Source: an uncultured Christensenellaceae bacterium
GTDB lineage: Bacteria > Bacillota > Clostridia > Christensenellales > UBA3700
Direction: 5' to 3'
DNA: 64,000 nucleotides
Assembly: GCA_910588545.1 (NCBI GenBank)
Contig: CAJUOU010000005.1
Span: 1-64,000 of the forward strand
In this document: piece by piece, positions 32,944-42,012 of the stretch
Position numbering within the stretch: the first letter of the stretch is position 1
How the letters are laid out: each line of letters opens with the position of its first letter
Translations under genes and position numbers: made by a program
Notes under the pieces: generated by a model
Told to the model about the DNA's origin: nothing
The model's input: the letters and a program-made list of their open reading frames with translations, nothing else
Database searches by the model: none

Positions 32944-34817
32944 AAAATAAAATAAATTTTGCAGAGGATATTGTAAAGGAAGTTTTGCAGGATTTTGAAC
33001 GAATAAGCGACGAACGTAAAGCCCTTGAGAGTCAATGGAGATTGAATATGAATTTTGTTCAAGGCAATCAATATTGCGAAATCTCCCCTATAGGAGATGT
33101 GGAAGATTATGGTAAACAGTATTTTTGGCAAGAAAGGGAGGTATTTAACCATATTGCACCAATTATAGAGACAAGACTTGCCAAACTTGGCAGAGTGCAG
33201 GCAAATGTAAGTGTAAGACCTTTCAGCCAAGACGAAAAGGATATAAATGTGGCAAAGTTATCCACTAACGTATTAAAAACCATTTCGGAAGAAAATAAGC
33301 TGTCCGAAATATTAGCTCAAAGCAATGTTTGGAGCGAGATTTGCGGCAGTGTGTTTTTTAAGGTTGTATGGAATGCCGATAAAGGGCGTGCTATCGGCGA
33401 GGCGAAAGATAAAAAGATAGTCAAGGAAGGGGATATAGATATAATTTTATGTCCGCCTTATGAAATTTTTCCCGATAAAATTACAAACAACAATATAGAA
33501 GATTGCAAATATATTTATCATGCAAAAGTATATTCGGTGGACGAAGTAAAGGAAATATGGGATGTGCAAGTTGAACCGCAATCTTTGCAAGTATTCAGTT
33601 TTGACAATGTTCCTAACGGTGGCGGGCTTGGATATACTGCAAGCAATGCAAGGTATTCCACTTCTCCGCGAGAAAACTCTTGCTTGGTAATCGAAGAATT
33701 TGAAAGACCATCCAAGTTATATCCAAACGGCAGGCACATTATTATTGCGGGCGATAAATTGGTTGTGGCAGAGGATTTGCCATATCAAACAGAGCAAGAC
33801 GGAGGATTCGGTTTGCCGTTTGTCAGAAAAACTTCACTTGAGAGTGTGACTAATTTTTACGGCAGTAGTATTGTGGAAAGAATTATACCCGTTCAAAGAG
33901 CGTATAACGGAATAAAAAACAAAAAGCATGAGTTTATGAACAGAATCGCTATGGGTGTGCTAGCAGTTGAGGACGGCTCTGTGGATACAGATAATTTGGA
34001 GGAAGAGGGCTTGTCCCCAGGTAAAGTGTTGATTTACCGAGGTGGATGCAATCCTCCTAGAATGCTCAATATGGGCAGTGTGCCTAGCGAATTTGACAGT
34101 GAAGAGTCGAGGTTGGAAGACACTTTTGTAAATATAACGGGCGTTAGTGAATTTATGCGAAGTTCAAGTTTACCGTCAAATGTAACTTCGGGCGCGGCAA
34201 TAAGTTTGCTACAAGAGCAGGATGATACAAGAATTTCCGTTTCGGCAGAGTCTATCCGAAATGCCGTAAAAAAAATAGGACAGTTGATTTTGCGATTATA
34301 CAAACAGTTTGCGGTTTCAAGAAGGTTAAAACGTATTGCAGGGGACAACGGGGAAATACAGCTTATGTATTTTCAAGGCTCGGACTTGGCATCCGACGAT
34401 TTGGTTTTCGATACCGACAACGAGCTTAACGAAACACCTGCAAACAGGCGGAATATGGTTTTGGAACTTGTAAAAATGGGAATGTTTAGGGACTCTAACG
34501 GCGGTATGAGTGAGAGAAACAGACTTAAACTTTTGGAAATGCTCGGGTTCGGTAATTGGGAGTCTGTGCAAGACATTAACGAGTGTCATAGGGTAAAAGC
34601 TCAAAAGGAAAATATGACATTAAAAGAAAAAGAAATGTCGCCAATGGAGTATGACAACCATCAATTACATATCGACGAGCACATTAAGTCGGTTATTAAT
34701 GAGGAAAACGAGTCGGTTGTGGCAAGAATAAGCAACCATATAAAAGCTCATCAAATGTATTTGGTTATGATAAATCAAAATAATTTATTAACGGAGGATA
34801 ATAATGCAAGAAATTAA
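32940..34817 (+). CDS. Portal protein (P22/podovirus-like)
   Basis: 625 residues, matching the large portal proteins of short-tailed phages (N-terminal WRLNMNFVQGNQYCE-type block; IIPVQRAYNGIKNKKHEFMNR; INITGVSEFMRSSSLPSNVTSGAA-like NITGVSEFMR and SGAAISLLQEQDDTR). It forms the dodecameric ring at one capsid vertex through which DNA enters. The frame is intact and the start overlaps the zinc-ribbon gene. The C-terminal 60 residues (NHQLHIDEH-K) are a helical barrel-like extension. Confidence 0.88.
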   Translation: MKNKINFAEDIVKEVLQDFERISDERKALESQWRLNMNFVQGNQYCEISPIGDVEDYGKQYFWQEREVFNHIAPIIETRLAKLGRVQANVSVRPFSQDEKDINVAKLSTNVLKTISEENKLSEILAQSNVWSEICGSVFFKVVWNADKGRAIGEAKDKKIVKEGDIDIILCPPYEIFPDKITNNNIEDCKYIYHAKVYSVDEVKEIWDVQVEPQSLQVFSFDNVPNGGGLGYTASNARYSTSPRENSCLVIEEFERPSKLYPNGRHIIIAGDKLVVAEDLPYQTEQDGGFGLPFVRKTSLESVTNFYGSSIVERIIPVQRAYNGIKNKKHEFMNRIAMGVLAVEDGSVDTDNLEEEGLSPGKVLIYRGGCNPPRMLNMGSVPSEFDSEESRLEDTFVNITGVSEFMRSSSLPSNVTSGAAISLLQEQDDTRISVSAESIRNAVKKIGQLILRLYKQFAVSRRLKRIAGDNGEIQLMYFQGSDLASDDLVFDTDNELNETPANRRNMVLELVKMGMFRDSNGGMSERNRLKLLEMLGFGNWESVQDINECHRVKAQKENMTLKEKEMSPMEYDNHQLHIDEHIKSVINEENESVVARISNHIKAHQMYLVMINQNNLLTEDNNARN

Positions 34818-35400
34818 TACTACGGAACAAACGGCTGAAGTAACACCGGTTACGGTTGAGGAGACTCTTACAGAGCAAACTTTGCAATCGGATATACAAA
34901 CCGACAATGGCGAAACAGCTGTCTCCTACGGAAAATTTAAGTCGGCAGATAGCTTGTATGAGGGGTATCAACAATTAGAAAAAGAATTTACGAAAAAGTG
35001 TCAAGTGTTAAAAGAACTTGAAAATCAGTTAGGAGATAATCATAAGATTTTTGAAAAAATGTTGAACGTTAACCCTGAGTTGGAGCAATTTGCGGACGAG
35101 CTTAAAACTGCGGGCAGCGTAGAGGAATTGGGACTTATATTGGCACAGCTGCTTGCGGGTAAAATAAACGAGCCTTGCAAAATTATAAATGACGAGAACT
35201 TTTTGAATAATTACGTTTACACTAACGCGGATATTATAAATAAAGTGGTAGCGGATTATTTGGACAGCCTTGTCAGCATTAAAGTTCCGCAAACAATTAC
35301 AAAAGGCGGAAATTCGTATGTGTCGCCGACATACAGACCGCGTACTTTGGACGAAGCGGGCAAAATGGCGAAAAAATTTATTGAAACACGGAGATTTTAA
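34804..35400 (+). CDS. Scaffolding protein
   Basis: 198 residues, acidic, with a long N-terminal Glu/Thr-rich region, a helical centre (EKEFTKKCQVLKELENQLG) and a basic C-terminus (YRPRTLDEAGKMAKKFIETRRF in parts), the typical coat-binding end of scaffolds. Its location between portal and major capsid is the usual one. It overlaps portal by 14 bases and starts after CGGAGG. No protease motif is seen. Confidence 0.75.
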   Translation: MQEINTTEQTAEVTPVTVEETLTEQTLQSDIQTDNGETAVSYGKFKSADSLYEGYQQLEKEFTKKCQVLKELENQLGDNHKIFEKMLNVNPELEQFADELKTAGSVEELGLILAQLLAGKINEPCKIINDENFLNNYVYTNADIINKVVADYLDSLVSIKVPQTITKGGNSYVSPTYRPRTLDEAGKMAKKFIETRRF

Positions 35401-35401
35401 A

Positions 35402-36562
35402 ATGGTAAATTTGGAAACAGCAGACAAAGCGTTAAAAAGTGTATATTTGGGTGTAGTTACCGAGCAATTAAACGCACAAGTAAATCCTTTGCTTACAAAA
35501 ATCGAGCAAACTTCCAGCGACGTTTGGGGTAAGGATATTATCAAACTTATATCTTACGGATTGAACGGCGGTGTAGGTGCGGGCGACGAGACAGGAAGTC
35601 TGCCAATGGCTGCGGGCAACAACTATGCACAATACAAAGTCGAACTTAAAAACTTGTACGGCAGCATTGAAATTTCGGATAAAGCGATAAGAGCATCTCA
35701 AAGCAATGTTGGTGCATTTGTTAACCTTTTGAATGCGGAAATGGAAGGATTGTTAAAAGCATCAAAATACAATTTGGGCAGAATGCTTTACGGTGACGGA
35801 GACGGCAAACTTGCAGATATTGCAGCAGCTGCGACTTCTACTTCTTCAATTACTCTATCAAGCGTTAAAAAGGTTGCTATCGGTATGGTTATCGATATCA
35901 TTGATAGCAATGGTAGCAAAAAAGTTTCTCAAGCTAGGATTATAGATGTTGACAGAAGCACAAAAACTATCAAAATTGATAAAGAGGTTGCCAATTTTGT
36001 AACAACCGATTATATCACTATTCAAAACTCAAAAGGCTATGAACTTACAGGTTTAGGTGCGATTTTCGGCACAAAAGACATTTACGGACTAAAGAGAAGT
36101 GAAAATACTTGGCTTAATCCTTATACAAAAAATGTCGGAACAAGTCTTGATATGGGAACTATTCAAGAGGCTATCGATTATATCGATGAGGCGACAGGCT
36201 CTGCAGTAAACTTTATCACTTGTGCTTATGATGTTAAAAAAGAGTATATCAAAAACTTGTCAGCAAACAGACTTAATGTGGATTATATGACTTTGGACGG
36301 TGGTTTTAAAGCGTTATCTTACAGCGGTATTCCACTAATCAGTGATAAATTTATTGAGGATGGCGAAATGTATTTGTTAAATACTGACGATTTCAAAATG
36401 CATCAATTATGCGATTGGAGATGGCTTGAGGGGGATAACGGCAATGTTATCAAACAAAAGCTTGGCAATCCTACATATACTGCCACATTGGTTAAATATG
36501 CCGACATAGTTTGTGACAGACCTTGCGGTCAAGCAAAATTGACAGGTATTGTTTGCGCTTAA
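35402..36562 (+). CDS. Major capsid protein, HK97 fold
   Basis: 386 residues. N-terminal arm (ETADKALKSVYLGVVTEQLN), then LISYGLNGGVGAGDETGSLP, NLYGSIEISDKAI and NLLNAEMEGLLKA, typical of HK97-type coats. A beta-rich insertion (about 155-205, GMVIDIIDSNG...TIKID) looks like an extra Ig-like domain, and a late SGIPLISDKFI block is the capsid P-domain. The longer frame upstream begins inside the scaffold gene, so ATG 35402 is used. Every residue block is intact. Confidence 0.88.
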   Translation: MVNLETADKALKSVYLGVVTEQLNAQVNPLLTKIEQTSSDVWGKDIIKLISYGLNGGVGAGDETGSLPMAAGNNYAQYKVELKNLYGSIEISDKAIRASQSNVGAFVNLLNAEMEGLLKASKYNLGRMLYGDGDGKLADIAAAATSTSSITLSSVKKVAIGMVIDIIDSNGSKKVSQARIIDVDRSTKTIKIDKEVANFVTTDYITIQNSKGYELTGLGAIFGTKDIYGLKRSENTWLNPYTKNVGTSLDMGTIQEAIDYIDEATGSAVNFITCAYDVKKEYIKNLSANRLNVDYMTLDGGFKALSYSGIPLISDKFIEDGEMYLLNTDDFKMHQLCDWRWLEGDNGNVIKQKLGNPTYTATLVKYADIVCDRPCGQAKLTGIVCA

Positions 36563-36565
36563 TTT

Positions 36566-36934
36566 ATGGATAAGTTACGATTGATTAGCGGTAATTGCTT
36601 TGATATTCCTTTTAGGATAAGGGAATTGGACGATGATTACAGGCTGTTTTATAATGTAAAAAACAATGTTATAGAGCTACATAATTTAAGGCATAAACCT
36701 ACCTTTCAATTAGTATTGCCGTACAAACAGCTTGATGCGCGCACGGTTGAATATGTAAGGCGTACACGAGTGGATAAGATACTCGACGAAATTGACGGGA
36801 TTGACGAGTATAACCGAAATTTAGAGAACAAAATAATCAATCGAACTTTGGATGAAATGCACAAAAAAACCGAAAGCATAGTAAACTATATGAATAGGGG
36901 CGGAAGTTACATTCCCTCCTATTCTGAATTGTGA
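36566..36934 (+). CDS. Phage connector-region protein of unknown function
   Basis: 122 residues, charged, with a C-terminal helix (RTLDEMHKKTESIVNYMN). Four bases after the capsid stop; weak RBS. It sits where head-tail connector or DNA-stabilisation proteins are encoded in short-tailed phages. No family recognised. Confidence 0.55.
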   Translation: MDKLRLISGNCFDIPFRIRELDDDYRLFYNVKNNVIELHNLRHKPTFQLVLPYKQLDARTVEYVRRTRVDKILDEIDGIDEYNRNLENKIINRTLDEMHKKTESIVNYMNRGGSYIPSYSEL

Positions 36935-36942
36935 GGGATAGT

Positions 36943-37488
36943 ATGAAAGTTGAAGATGTTTTGACAGAAGTTTTGGTAAGACTTGGCGACAGGGACAAAT
37001 ACGATATTAACAATTTGCCGCAGGATGACAGCGAAATCAATACTATAGTAAAGTGTATAAATATGATAGTTTCTGAAATTGCAAGCGACTATTTGCCTGT
37101 AGAGTTTAGCGAAGAGGTGGAAGCCGTAAATGGAATTATTCCTTACGACAGTTTGTCAAAAAGGTTGATTAATTTAAAGAAAATAACAAAAAACAATATG
37201 AAAATCGGGGCTAAAATGTATCCGAATGAAATTGTTGTTGATAAAAGCGGAAATATGATTATCCAATATATGTATATGCCGGATGCGGTAAAACTTGGAG
37301 ATACTATAGATATTTCGCCTAAAATAACCACAATGCTTATTGTATACGGAGCACTTGGGGAATACTGTTTGCTTCAAGGAAGATACGAAGATTCGGCACT
37401 TTATGATAAAAGATATCGCGAAATGTTAAAGGTAGCTTGCAGAGTGACAAAAGAAATAAAATTAAAGCACGGTTGGTGGAACGCATGA
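36943..37488 (+). CDS. Head-tail adaptor-like protein
   Basis: 181 residues. N-terminal VLTEVLVRLGDRD and the LLQGRYEDSALYDKRYREML helix near the C-terminus match the gp4/gp6-type connector proteins that extend the portal. ATG 36943 has GAGGGA before it; an in-frame GTG at 36931 overlaps the previous stop. It ends in ATGA with the next gene. Family assignment is by size, position and helical pattern. Confidence 0.6.
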   Translation: MKVEDVLTEVLVRLGDRDKYDINNLPQDDSEINTIVKCINMIVSEIASDYLPVEFSEEVEAVNGIIPYDSLSKRLINLKKITKNNMKIGAKMYPNEIVVDKSGNMIIQYMYMPDAVKLGDTIDISPKITTMLIVYGALGEYCLLQGRYEDSALYDKRYREMLKVACRVTKEIKLKHGWWNA

Positions 37489-38822
37489 AAAAAATTTATT
37501 ATAAAAAATTTTTGCCGACAAGACGAGTTAAAGTGACAAATTTTAAGGGCGTGAGTTTGGACGGATATTCCAAAAGTTTGCCAATAGATTACAGCCTGAA
37601 ACAAGAAAATTTAAAACTGCTGAATGGTGCTTTAGTAAGCTCGTTGTCTCCTAAAAGCGTTGATTTGGTGTTTGATGAAAAGATAGACAAAATCATACCA
37701 TATAACGAAAATGGTTTAAAACTGCTTGTAGTGCTAGAAAGTAAAAACTATGTCCTTAAAATGCAAGACGGCAGTATGATAAAATCGCAAATCCCTAAGA
37801 CTTGCGATATCCATTCTGCCGCAGTATACAGATATGGTGAAGACAATTTTGTGATACTTGCAACAAGTAACGGCTTGAAAAAATTGCAAAACGAAATAAT
37901 AGAAGATTGTGAAATAACTACAAATTTTGCAACGATATGTAATCACTTTTACAGGATATTCGGTGCGGAAGAACAATCGACCAAATTATTGTTCAGCGAC
38001 GATTTTGCACCGTTTAATTGGGTACAAGGTATTGACGAGGGCGGATATATAAATTTGTCTTTTGAAAACGGAAATATCAATGATTTGATTAGTTTTAATC
38101 AAAATTTGATTGTGTGTCAAGAGGACGGATTTACAAAAATTACCGCATATTCCGAGCAAGATGAGTTTGTTGTAAAAACAATAACTTCTCCCAATAACAT
38201 TAAAAAAGGCAGTGTGGCTAATTGCGGGGATGTAATTATGTATGCTACAAATAAAGGACTTGGTGTTTTTGACGGCTATAATTGCGTCACAGTTTGCGAG
38301 GAACTTGCAGGCTTTTTGGAGGATAGAGAAGTTACAGCGGTTGCAACAGGTAATTACTGCTATTTTTTGTGCAAGGCACAAAATAGTAGTATTGAAGATA
38401 ATTTTATAATAGCGTATAATCTTGTTTTTAAAAATTATCATTTTATCACTTGTGACAAGGCGTATTTTTTGTGCAAAGTTAAATTTGAAAATGCGGAAAA
38501 AGTTTTACTTTGCTATGAAAACGAGATAAAGGTTTTATCGGACGAAAGTAATAACTCAAGCAAAATTTGGGCATCGGGAAAAGTAGATTTTGGCAGTCCC
38601 GCAGAATATAAACTTTTAAAAAGAATAGTTTTTGGTGGGGATAGCATTATCGATTTGAAAATCAATGCGGATGGTAAAAATTATTTTTATAATATATCGG
38701 GGCAAAGGTCAACCCTTATTAATCTTAAAGGTAAAGAGTTTGAGATTGAAATTGTCCCTAAAGGTATAAATATAAACGTACCGTCGCCTGTGATTGAATA
38801 TTCGGTGTTGGAGGAAAATTGA
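37485..38822 (+). CDS. Beta-propeller-like stabilisation protein
   Basis: 445 residues, beta-rich, with repeating strand-turn units (KLLFSDDFAPFNWVQG; FNQNLIVCQEDGFTKI; GDVIMYATNKGLGVFDG; YNLVFKNYHFI). Comparable to the packaged-DNA stabilisation or plug proteins of podoviruses (P22 gp10-like role) and some tail hub proteins. ATG 37485 overlaps the preceding stop (ATGA); the track start 16 codons earlier lies in the adaptor gene. A true tail fibre or adhesin domain is not apparent. Confidence 0.6.
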   Translation: MKKIYYKKFLPTRRVKVTNFKGVSLDGYSKSLPIDYSLKQENLKLLNGALVSSLSPKSVDLVFDEKIDKIIPYNENGLKLLVVLESKNYVLKMQDGSMIKSQIPKTCDIHSAAVYRYGEDNFVILATSNGLKKLQNEIIEDCEITTNFATICNHFYRIFGAEEQSTKLLFSDDFAPFNWVQGIDEGGYINLSFENGNINDLISFNQNLIVCQEDGFTKITAYSEQDEFVVKTITSPNNIKKGSVANCGDVIMYATNKGLGVFDGYNCVTVCEELAGFLEDREVTAVATGNYCYFLCKAQNSSIEDNFIIAYNLVFKNYHFITCDKAYFLCKVKFENAEKVLLCYENEIKVLSDESNNSSKIWASGKVDFGSPAEYKLLKRIVFGGDSIIDLKINADGKNYFYNISGQRSTLINLKGKEFEIEIVPKGININVPSPVIEYSVLEEN

Positions 38823-39187
38823 TGAATAAATTTAATGCAGTGATAGATGAGCTGGAAAGCAAGATTGAAAGGCTTAAATACAAAGTTAAGCAAAGTAAAG
38901 TTTTGTGTCAAAATAATACGCAAGGAAATACGCAGATTGTGTTTGCCCATAATGTGTACGGAGCGAACAAGGTGCTTAGTTATGATATAACAGTTATGGG
39001 GGACAAGCCTGTAAGTATAGTAGTTAAACTTGACAATGTAGTTATTGCTTCGCTGACAGGTGTGATTGCAGCAGGCGATATTTTGTTAAAGTCAAACAAA
39101 CTTTACAGCTTGGCTGTGGAATGTACGGGCGAAGGTATGCTTGCCGCAAAACTTAAACTTGATAGTGCAGACCTTAGGGTAATATAG
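38822..39187 (+). CDS. Small coiled-coil/beta phage protein
   Basis: 121 residues: an N-terminal coiled coil (AVIDELESKIERLKYKVKQ) followed by a beta domain (VFAHNVYGANKVLSYDITVMG). Possibly a trimeric spike or neck protein, though small. Overlaps the previous stop by one base. No family recognised. Confidence 0.55.
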   Translation: MNKFNAVIDELESKIERLKYKVKQSKVLCQNNTQGNTQIVFAHNVYGANKVLSYDITVMGDKPVSIVVKLDNVVIASLTGVIAAGDILLKSNKLYSLAVECTGEGMLAAKLKLDSADLRVI

Positions 39188-39195
39188 GAGTGAGT

Positions 39196-40164
39196 ATGGG
39201 AATATTTAATGAAATAGGTCATTTTTTTAAAGATTTGTTTAAAGAAGATGTTTCTACGGAAAAAGAGCAGGAATTGTTAAATACTTTAGCGGGAATGGAA
39301 GTAAAAGAAAGGCAAAGACTTGAAGAAATAGTAAAAGATTATAGCGAGTCATATAGACCCGAAGATAAAACTTTTGAATATTTGCAAGAGTATGAACCTA
39401 TCGATGAGCAAACTCTAAGAGAGAATAGTAAGGACTATTACCAAGACAGTTATAACAGTGAAAAAGACAAAACAAATAACAAGTATAAAGAGCAGTTGGA
39501 AAACGTAGAGCAAACCGAAAAAGGTTATATCGAAGATGCGGAAAAGAAAAACGATAGTTATACGGAAAAATATAATGATAAAACGGAATCTTTTAAGTCG
39601 ACCGCAAGCAAAAACGGTATTGCCGATTCTTCGATAATCGGAGCGAAAAAAAGTGATTTGGAGAGCGAACGAGACAGGTATATCGGCGAAGTTATGCAAG
39701 CCTTGCAAAATAAGCTAAATACAACAAAGACAAAAAAGGATAACTTAAAAACCGAGCAGGAAAATAAAATTGCTTCTCTTGATGCAGCTTTTACTAAAAA
39801 TGTGGAAAATATGTTTAACAAACTTTTAGACGAGGAAAATAAAAAGGCGGAAGAAGTTGTAAATGCTAATAAAAAAACGGCACAAGAAGAGAAAAACTAT
39901 AAAGAGTATCAGGATAGAGTTGTAAAAGAAAAAGCCAAAGAAATGCAAGACATGCAGGCCGAAATGAAAGAGGCAGAACTAAACGGCACATTTAATAGTC
40001 CCGAGCGTGAGCGCGAGTATGACGAAAGGCTAAGAATAGCAAAAGAGTTTTACAGTGGTTTTTCCAGACAGTCAGCCCTTGAATCGATAGATAAAAACGC
40101 TCCTTTAAAAGCATTTTTAGGACCTAGATATTACAGGTTGATTAGGGAAATTCAAAATGGATAA
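39196..40164 (+). CDS. Long coiled-coil phage protein, possible internal or ejection protein
   Basis: 322 residues, mostly charged helix (Glu, Lys, Gln) with heptad-like stretches at about 95-280. The amphipathic N-terminus MGIFNEIGHFFKDLFKED and the Tyr/Arg-rich C-terminus (FLGPRYYRLI) stand out. Such proteins serve as ejection or tape-measure-like components. At this length it could measure a very short tail only. ATG 39196 is set by GGAG at a proper distance; GTG 39190 is too close. It overlaps the first holin by 8 bases. Confidence 0.6.
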   Translation: MGIFNEIGHFFKDLFKEDVSTEKEQELLNTLAGMEVKERQRLEEIVKDYSESYRPEDKTFEYLQEYEPIDEQTLRENSKDYYQDSYNSEKDKTNNKYKEQLENVEQTEKGYIEDAEKKNDSYTEKYNDKTESFKSTASKNGIADSSIIGAKKSDLESERDRYIGEVMQALQNKLNTTKTKKDNLKTEQENKIASLDAAFTKNVENMFNKLLDEENKKAEEVVNANKKTAQEEKNYKEYQDRVVKEKAKEMQDMQAEMKEAELNGTFNSPEREREYDERLRIAKEFYSGFSRQSALESIDKNAPLKAFLGPRYYRLIREIQNG

Positions 40165-40396
40165 CGAAATTTTATTGATGATAGCGAAAAGCGGTGTGTT
40201 TGCGGTACTTTTTGTTTTATTGCTATTTTATGTTTTAAAAGATTCCAGATATCGTGAGCAAAATTATCAAAAGTTGGTTAATACCTTAACCAAGGAATTA
40301 GGCGCGGTTATGGATATCGAGCAAGATGTAAAAGAAATTAAAACTCAAGTAACAATCAAATCGTTTTTAAACGCAGAGGAAATGTATGAAGGGTAA
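40157..40396 (+). CDS. BhlA/UviB-type holin
   Basis: 79 residues. One N-terminal membrane span (SGVFAVLFVLLLFYVL) followed by a charged helical tail with DVKEIKTQVT, as in the BhlA/UviB family (holin or bacteriocin release). It overlaps the coiled-coil gene and the next holin gene. In phages, holins release lysin; no lysin is seen here. Confidence 0.8.
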   Translation: MDNEILLMIAKSGVFAVLFVLLLFYVLKDSRYREQNYQKLVNTLTKELGAVMDIEQDVKEIKTQVTIKSFLNAEEMYEG

Positions 40397-40616
40397 ATTT
40401 AGAAATTACGGTTTGTGGATAAGCATTATCAGTGCAGTACTTATGCTACTGCAAGCAATGGGGTTAAAATTCGATTTACCGTATGTGAACGAAATTATAA
40501 CTTCTATTTTAGGTGTGCTTGTTACACTTGGCATAATCAGCAATCCGTCGGACGGAAACGGTTATACCGACAAAAGCAGTTTTATTGAAAAAGTAGAGGA
40601 CGAAGACAATAAATAA
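40386..40616 (+). CDS. phiLC3-type holin
   Basis: 76 residues. FRNYGLWISIISAVLMLLQAMGL and the second span (ITSILGVLVTLGIISNPSDG) with the Ser/Asn-Pro-Asp-Gly C-terminal motif identify the phage phiLC3 holin family. Two spans, acidic tail. It is the last gene of the operon. The normal neighbour, an amidase or lysozyme endolysin, is missing. Confidence 0.88.
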   Translation: MKGKFRNYGLWISIISAVLMLLQAMGLKFDLPYVNEIITSILGVLVTLGIISNPSDGNGYTDKSSFIEKVEDEDNK

Positions 40617-40705
40617 GTCTTACAAAACAATTTCATATTAGCTGTATTTAAATACAAATTGCAAATAGCTTGCAATGTAATTAATACATAATGAAATAAA
40701 CAGCG

Positions 40706-40740
40706 AAAAAACAGTCTCTTAATATAAGGGACTGTTTTTT
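40706..40740. terminator. Bidirectional terminator between phage operon and murG
   Basis: Perfect 11-bp inverted repeat (40706-40716 with 40730-40740) with flanking A and T runs. Confidence 0.9.
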
Positions 40741-40749
40741 ATACTATAA

Positions 40750-41769
40750 TTATTGTAAACTCATAATTATTTGGTCGGTAATTTTTTGCGAAGTCTCTTT
40801 GTCATAATTGCTTATCGGTTTAGGGGCGGCAAGTGTGTAAGAAATTTTATCTTTTAGTAATTCGGCGGTCAAATCTTCTTGCCTAATTACGGTAAAGTTG
40901 CTTTTTGCGGCGTTTTCTAGTTGGTCGCCACGAGAGGCAGATTCGGGCAGCGGAATAAGTATGCTTTTCATACCCAAGGCTTGCAGTTCGGTTATAACTC
41001 CCGCACCACTACGTGCTATTACCAAATTTGCAACGGCGTAATAATCGCCGATATTATCTACATATTCCAATGGATAGTATCCGTCGGTTTTTACATTTGA
41101 TAGCTTGCCTTTTCCTGTCAAATGTATTACATTGTATTTTTTTGTTAAATCGCCTATGCAACTAATTATACAGTCATTTATTGCCTTTGCACCCAAACTT
41201 CCTCCTACGACTAATATTGTAGGTTTGTTAACGTTTAATTTTAGGTTAGTAACGATTTTCGACGGGTTTCCTTGTAATATTTCGTCACGAATAGGTGTTC
41301 CTAAAGTGATATATTTGCTTGATTTGTTGCAGGAAATATCCGAGGTTATAACTTTGCTTGCGTTTTTTGCGGCAAGTCTATTTGCAACTCCTAAGCTTTT
41401 ATCCGACTCATGAACAACGTACGGAATGTTTAATCTGCTACAAGCATAAGTGATAGGTAGCGAGACATATCCGCCCTTAGAAAAAACCACATCTGCTTTT
41501 AGTTTTTTAAGCAATTCCACGCTTTCTTTTATATATTTAGGTAAAACAAATGGAATTTTTAAATTGCGTAACAACTTTGTCCTATCTAGCTTGATAGCTT
41601 TAATAGGATAAAAAGGGATATTGTTTTTTGCGGCTATTTTTTCCTCCATTCCACCTTTTTCGCCTACATAGTAAATATTGTCAAAATGCTTTTTAAGATA
41701 AGGGAGCAATGCTATGTTTGGGATGATATGTCCGCCACTTCCTCCACCTGTCAAGACTATAGTTTTCAT
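40750..41769 (-). CDS. murG: UDP-GlcNAc:lipid I GlcNAc-transferase MurG
   Basis: 339 residues of GT-B fold. N-terminal GGGSGGH loop, FSKGGYVSLP, HESDKSLG (HEQN variant), VVGGSLGAKAIND and SRSGAGVITEL-type ARSGAG. It makes lipid II from lipid I at the inner membrane face. ATG 41769 begins the conserved MKTIVLTGGGSGGH; a longer frame adds ten unrelated residues. It is isolated from other mur genes. The QN-to-SD change in the acceptor loop is a subfamily variant. Confidence 0.93.
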   Translation of the reverse strand: MKTIVLTGGGSGGHIIPNIALLPYLKKHFDNIYYVGEKGGMEEKIAAKNNIPFYPIKAIKLDRTKLLRNLKIPFVLPKYIKESVELLKKLKADVVFSKGGYVSLPITYACSRLNIPYVVHESDKSLGVANRLAAKNASKVITSDISCNKSSKYITLGTPIRDEILQGNPSKIVTNLKLNVNKPTILVVGGSLGAKAINDCIISCIGDLTKKYNVIHLTGKGKLSNVKTDGYYPLEYVDNIGDYYAVANLVIARSGAGVITELQALGMKSILIPLPESASRGDQLENAAKSNFTVIRQEDLTAELLKDKISYTLAAPKPISNYDKETSQKITDQIIMSLQ

Positions 41770-42012
41770 TGTGACCTGCCTTATGCAAAATTTATGCAAA
41801 TAAATTTATATTTCATTTTATTTTATTACCCAAAATAGTTAAAATATGCCGATTTTTGAAAGAAATATTTATAAGCAAGTCATTTTTGTTGAAAAATTAT
41901 TTTATTTGTAGTAAAATATACTAATGATAGTATAATACAAATAAATGAATAAAATTTAGCATATACTAACTATTGATAAAGATAAATTATAGCACAGTGT
42001 TTAGGAGTTATT

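Noticed and set aside
37437..37484. Sixteen-codon N-terminal extension of the propeller-like phage protein
   Set aside because: It lies inside the adaptor gene; ATG 37485 makes the usual ATGA overlap.
29075..41000. Attachment-site direct repeats or tRNA at the ends of the phage-type operon
   Set aside because: No tRNA gene and no direct repeat of useful length were seen by eye at either end.
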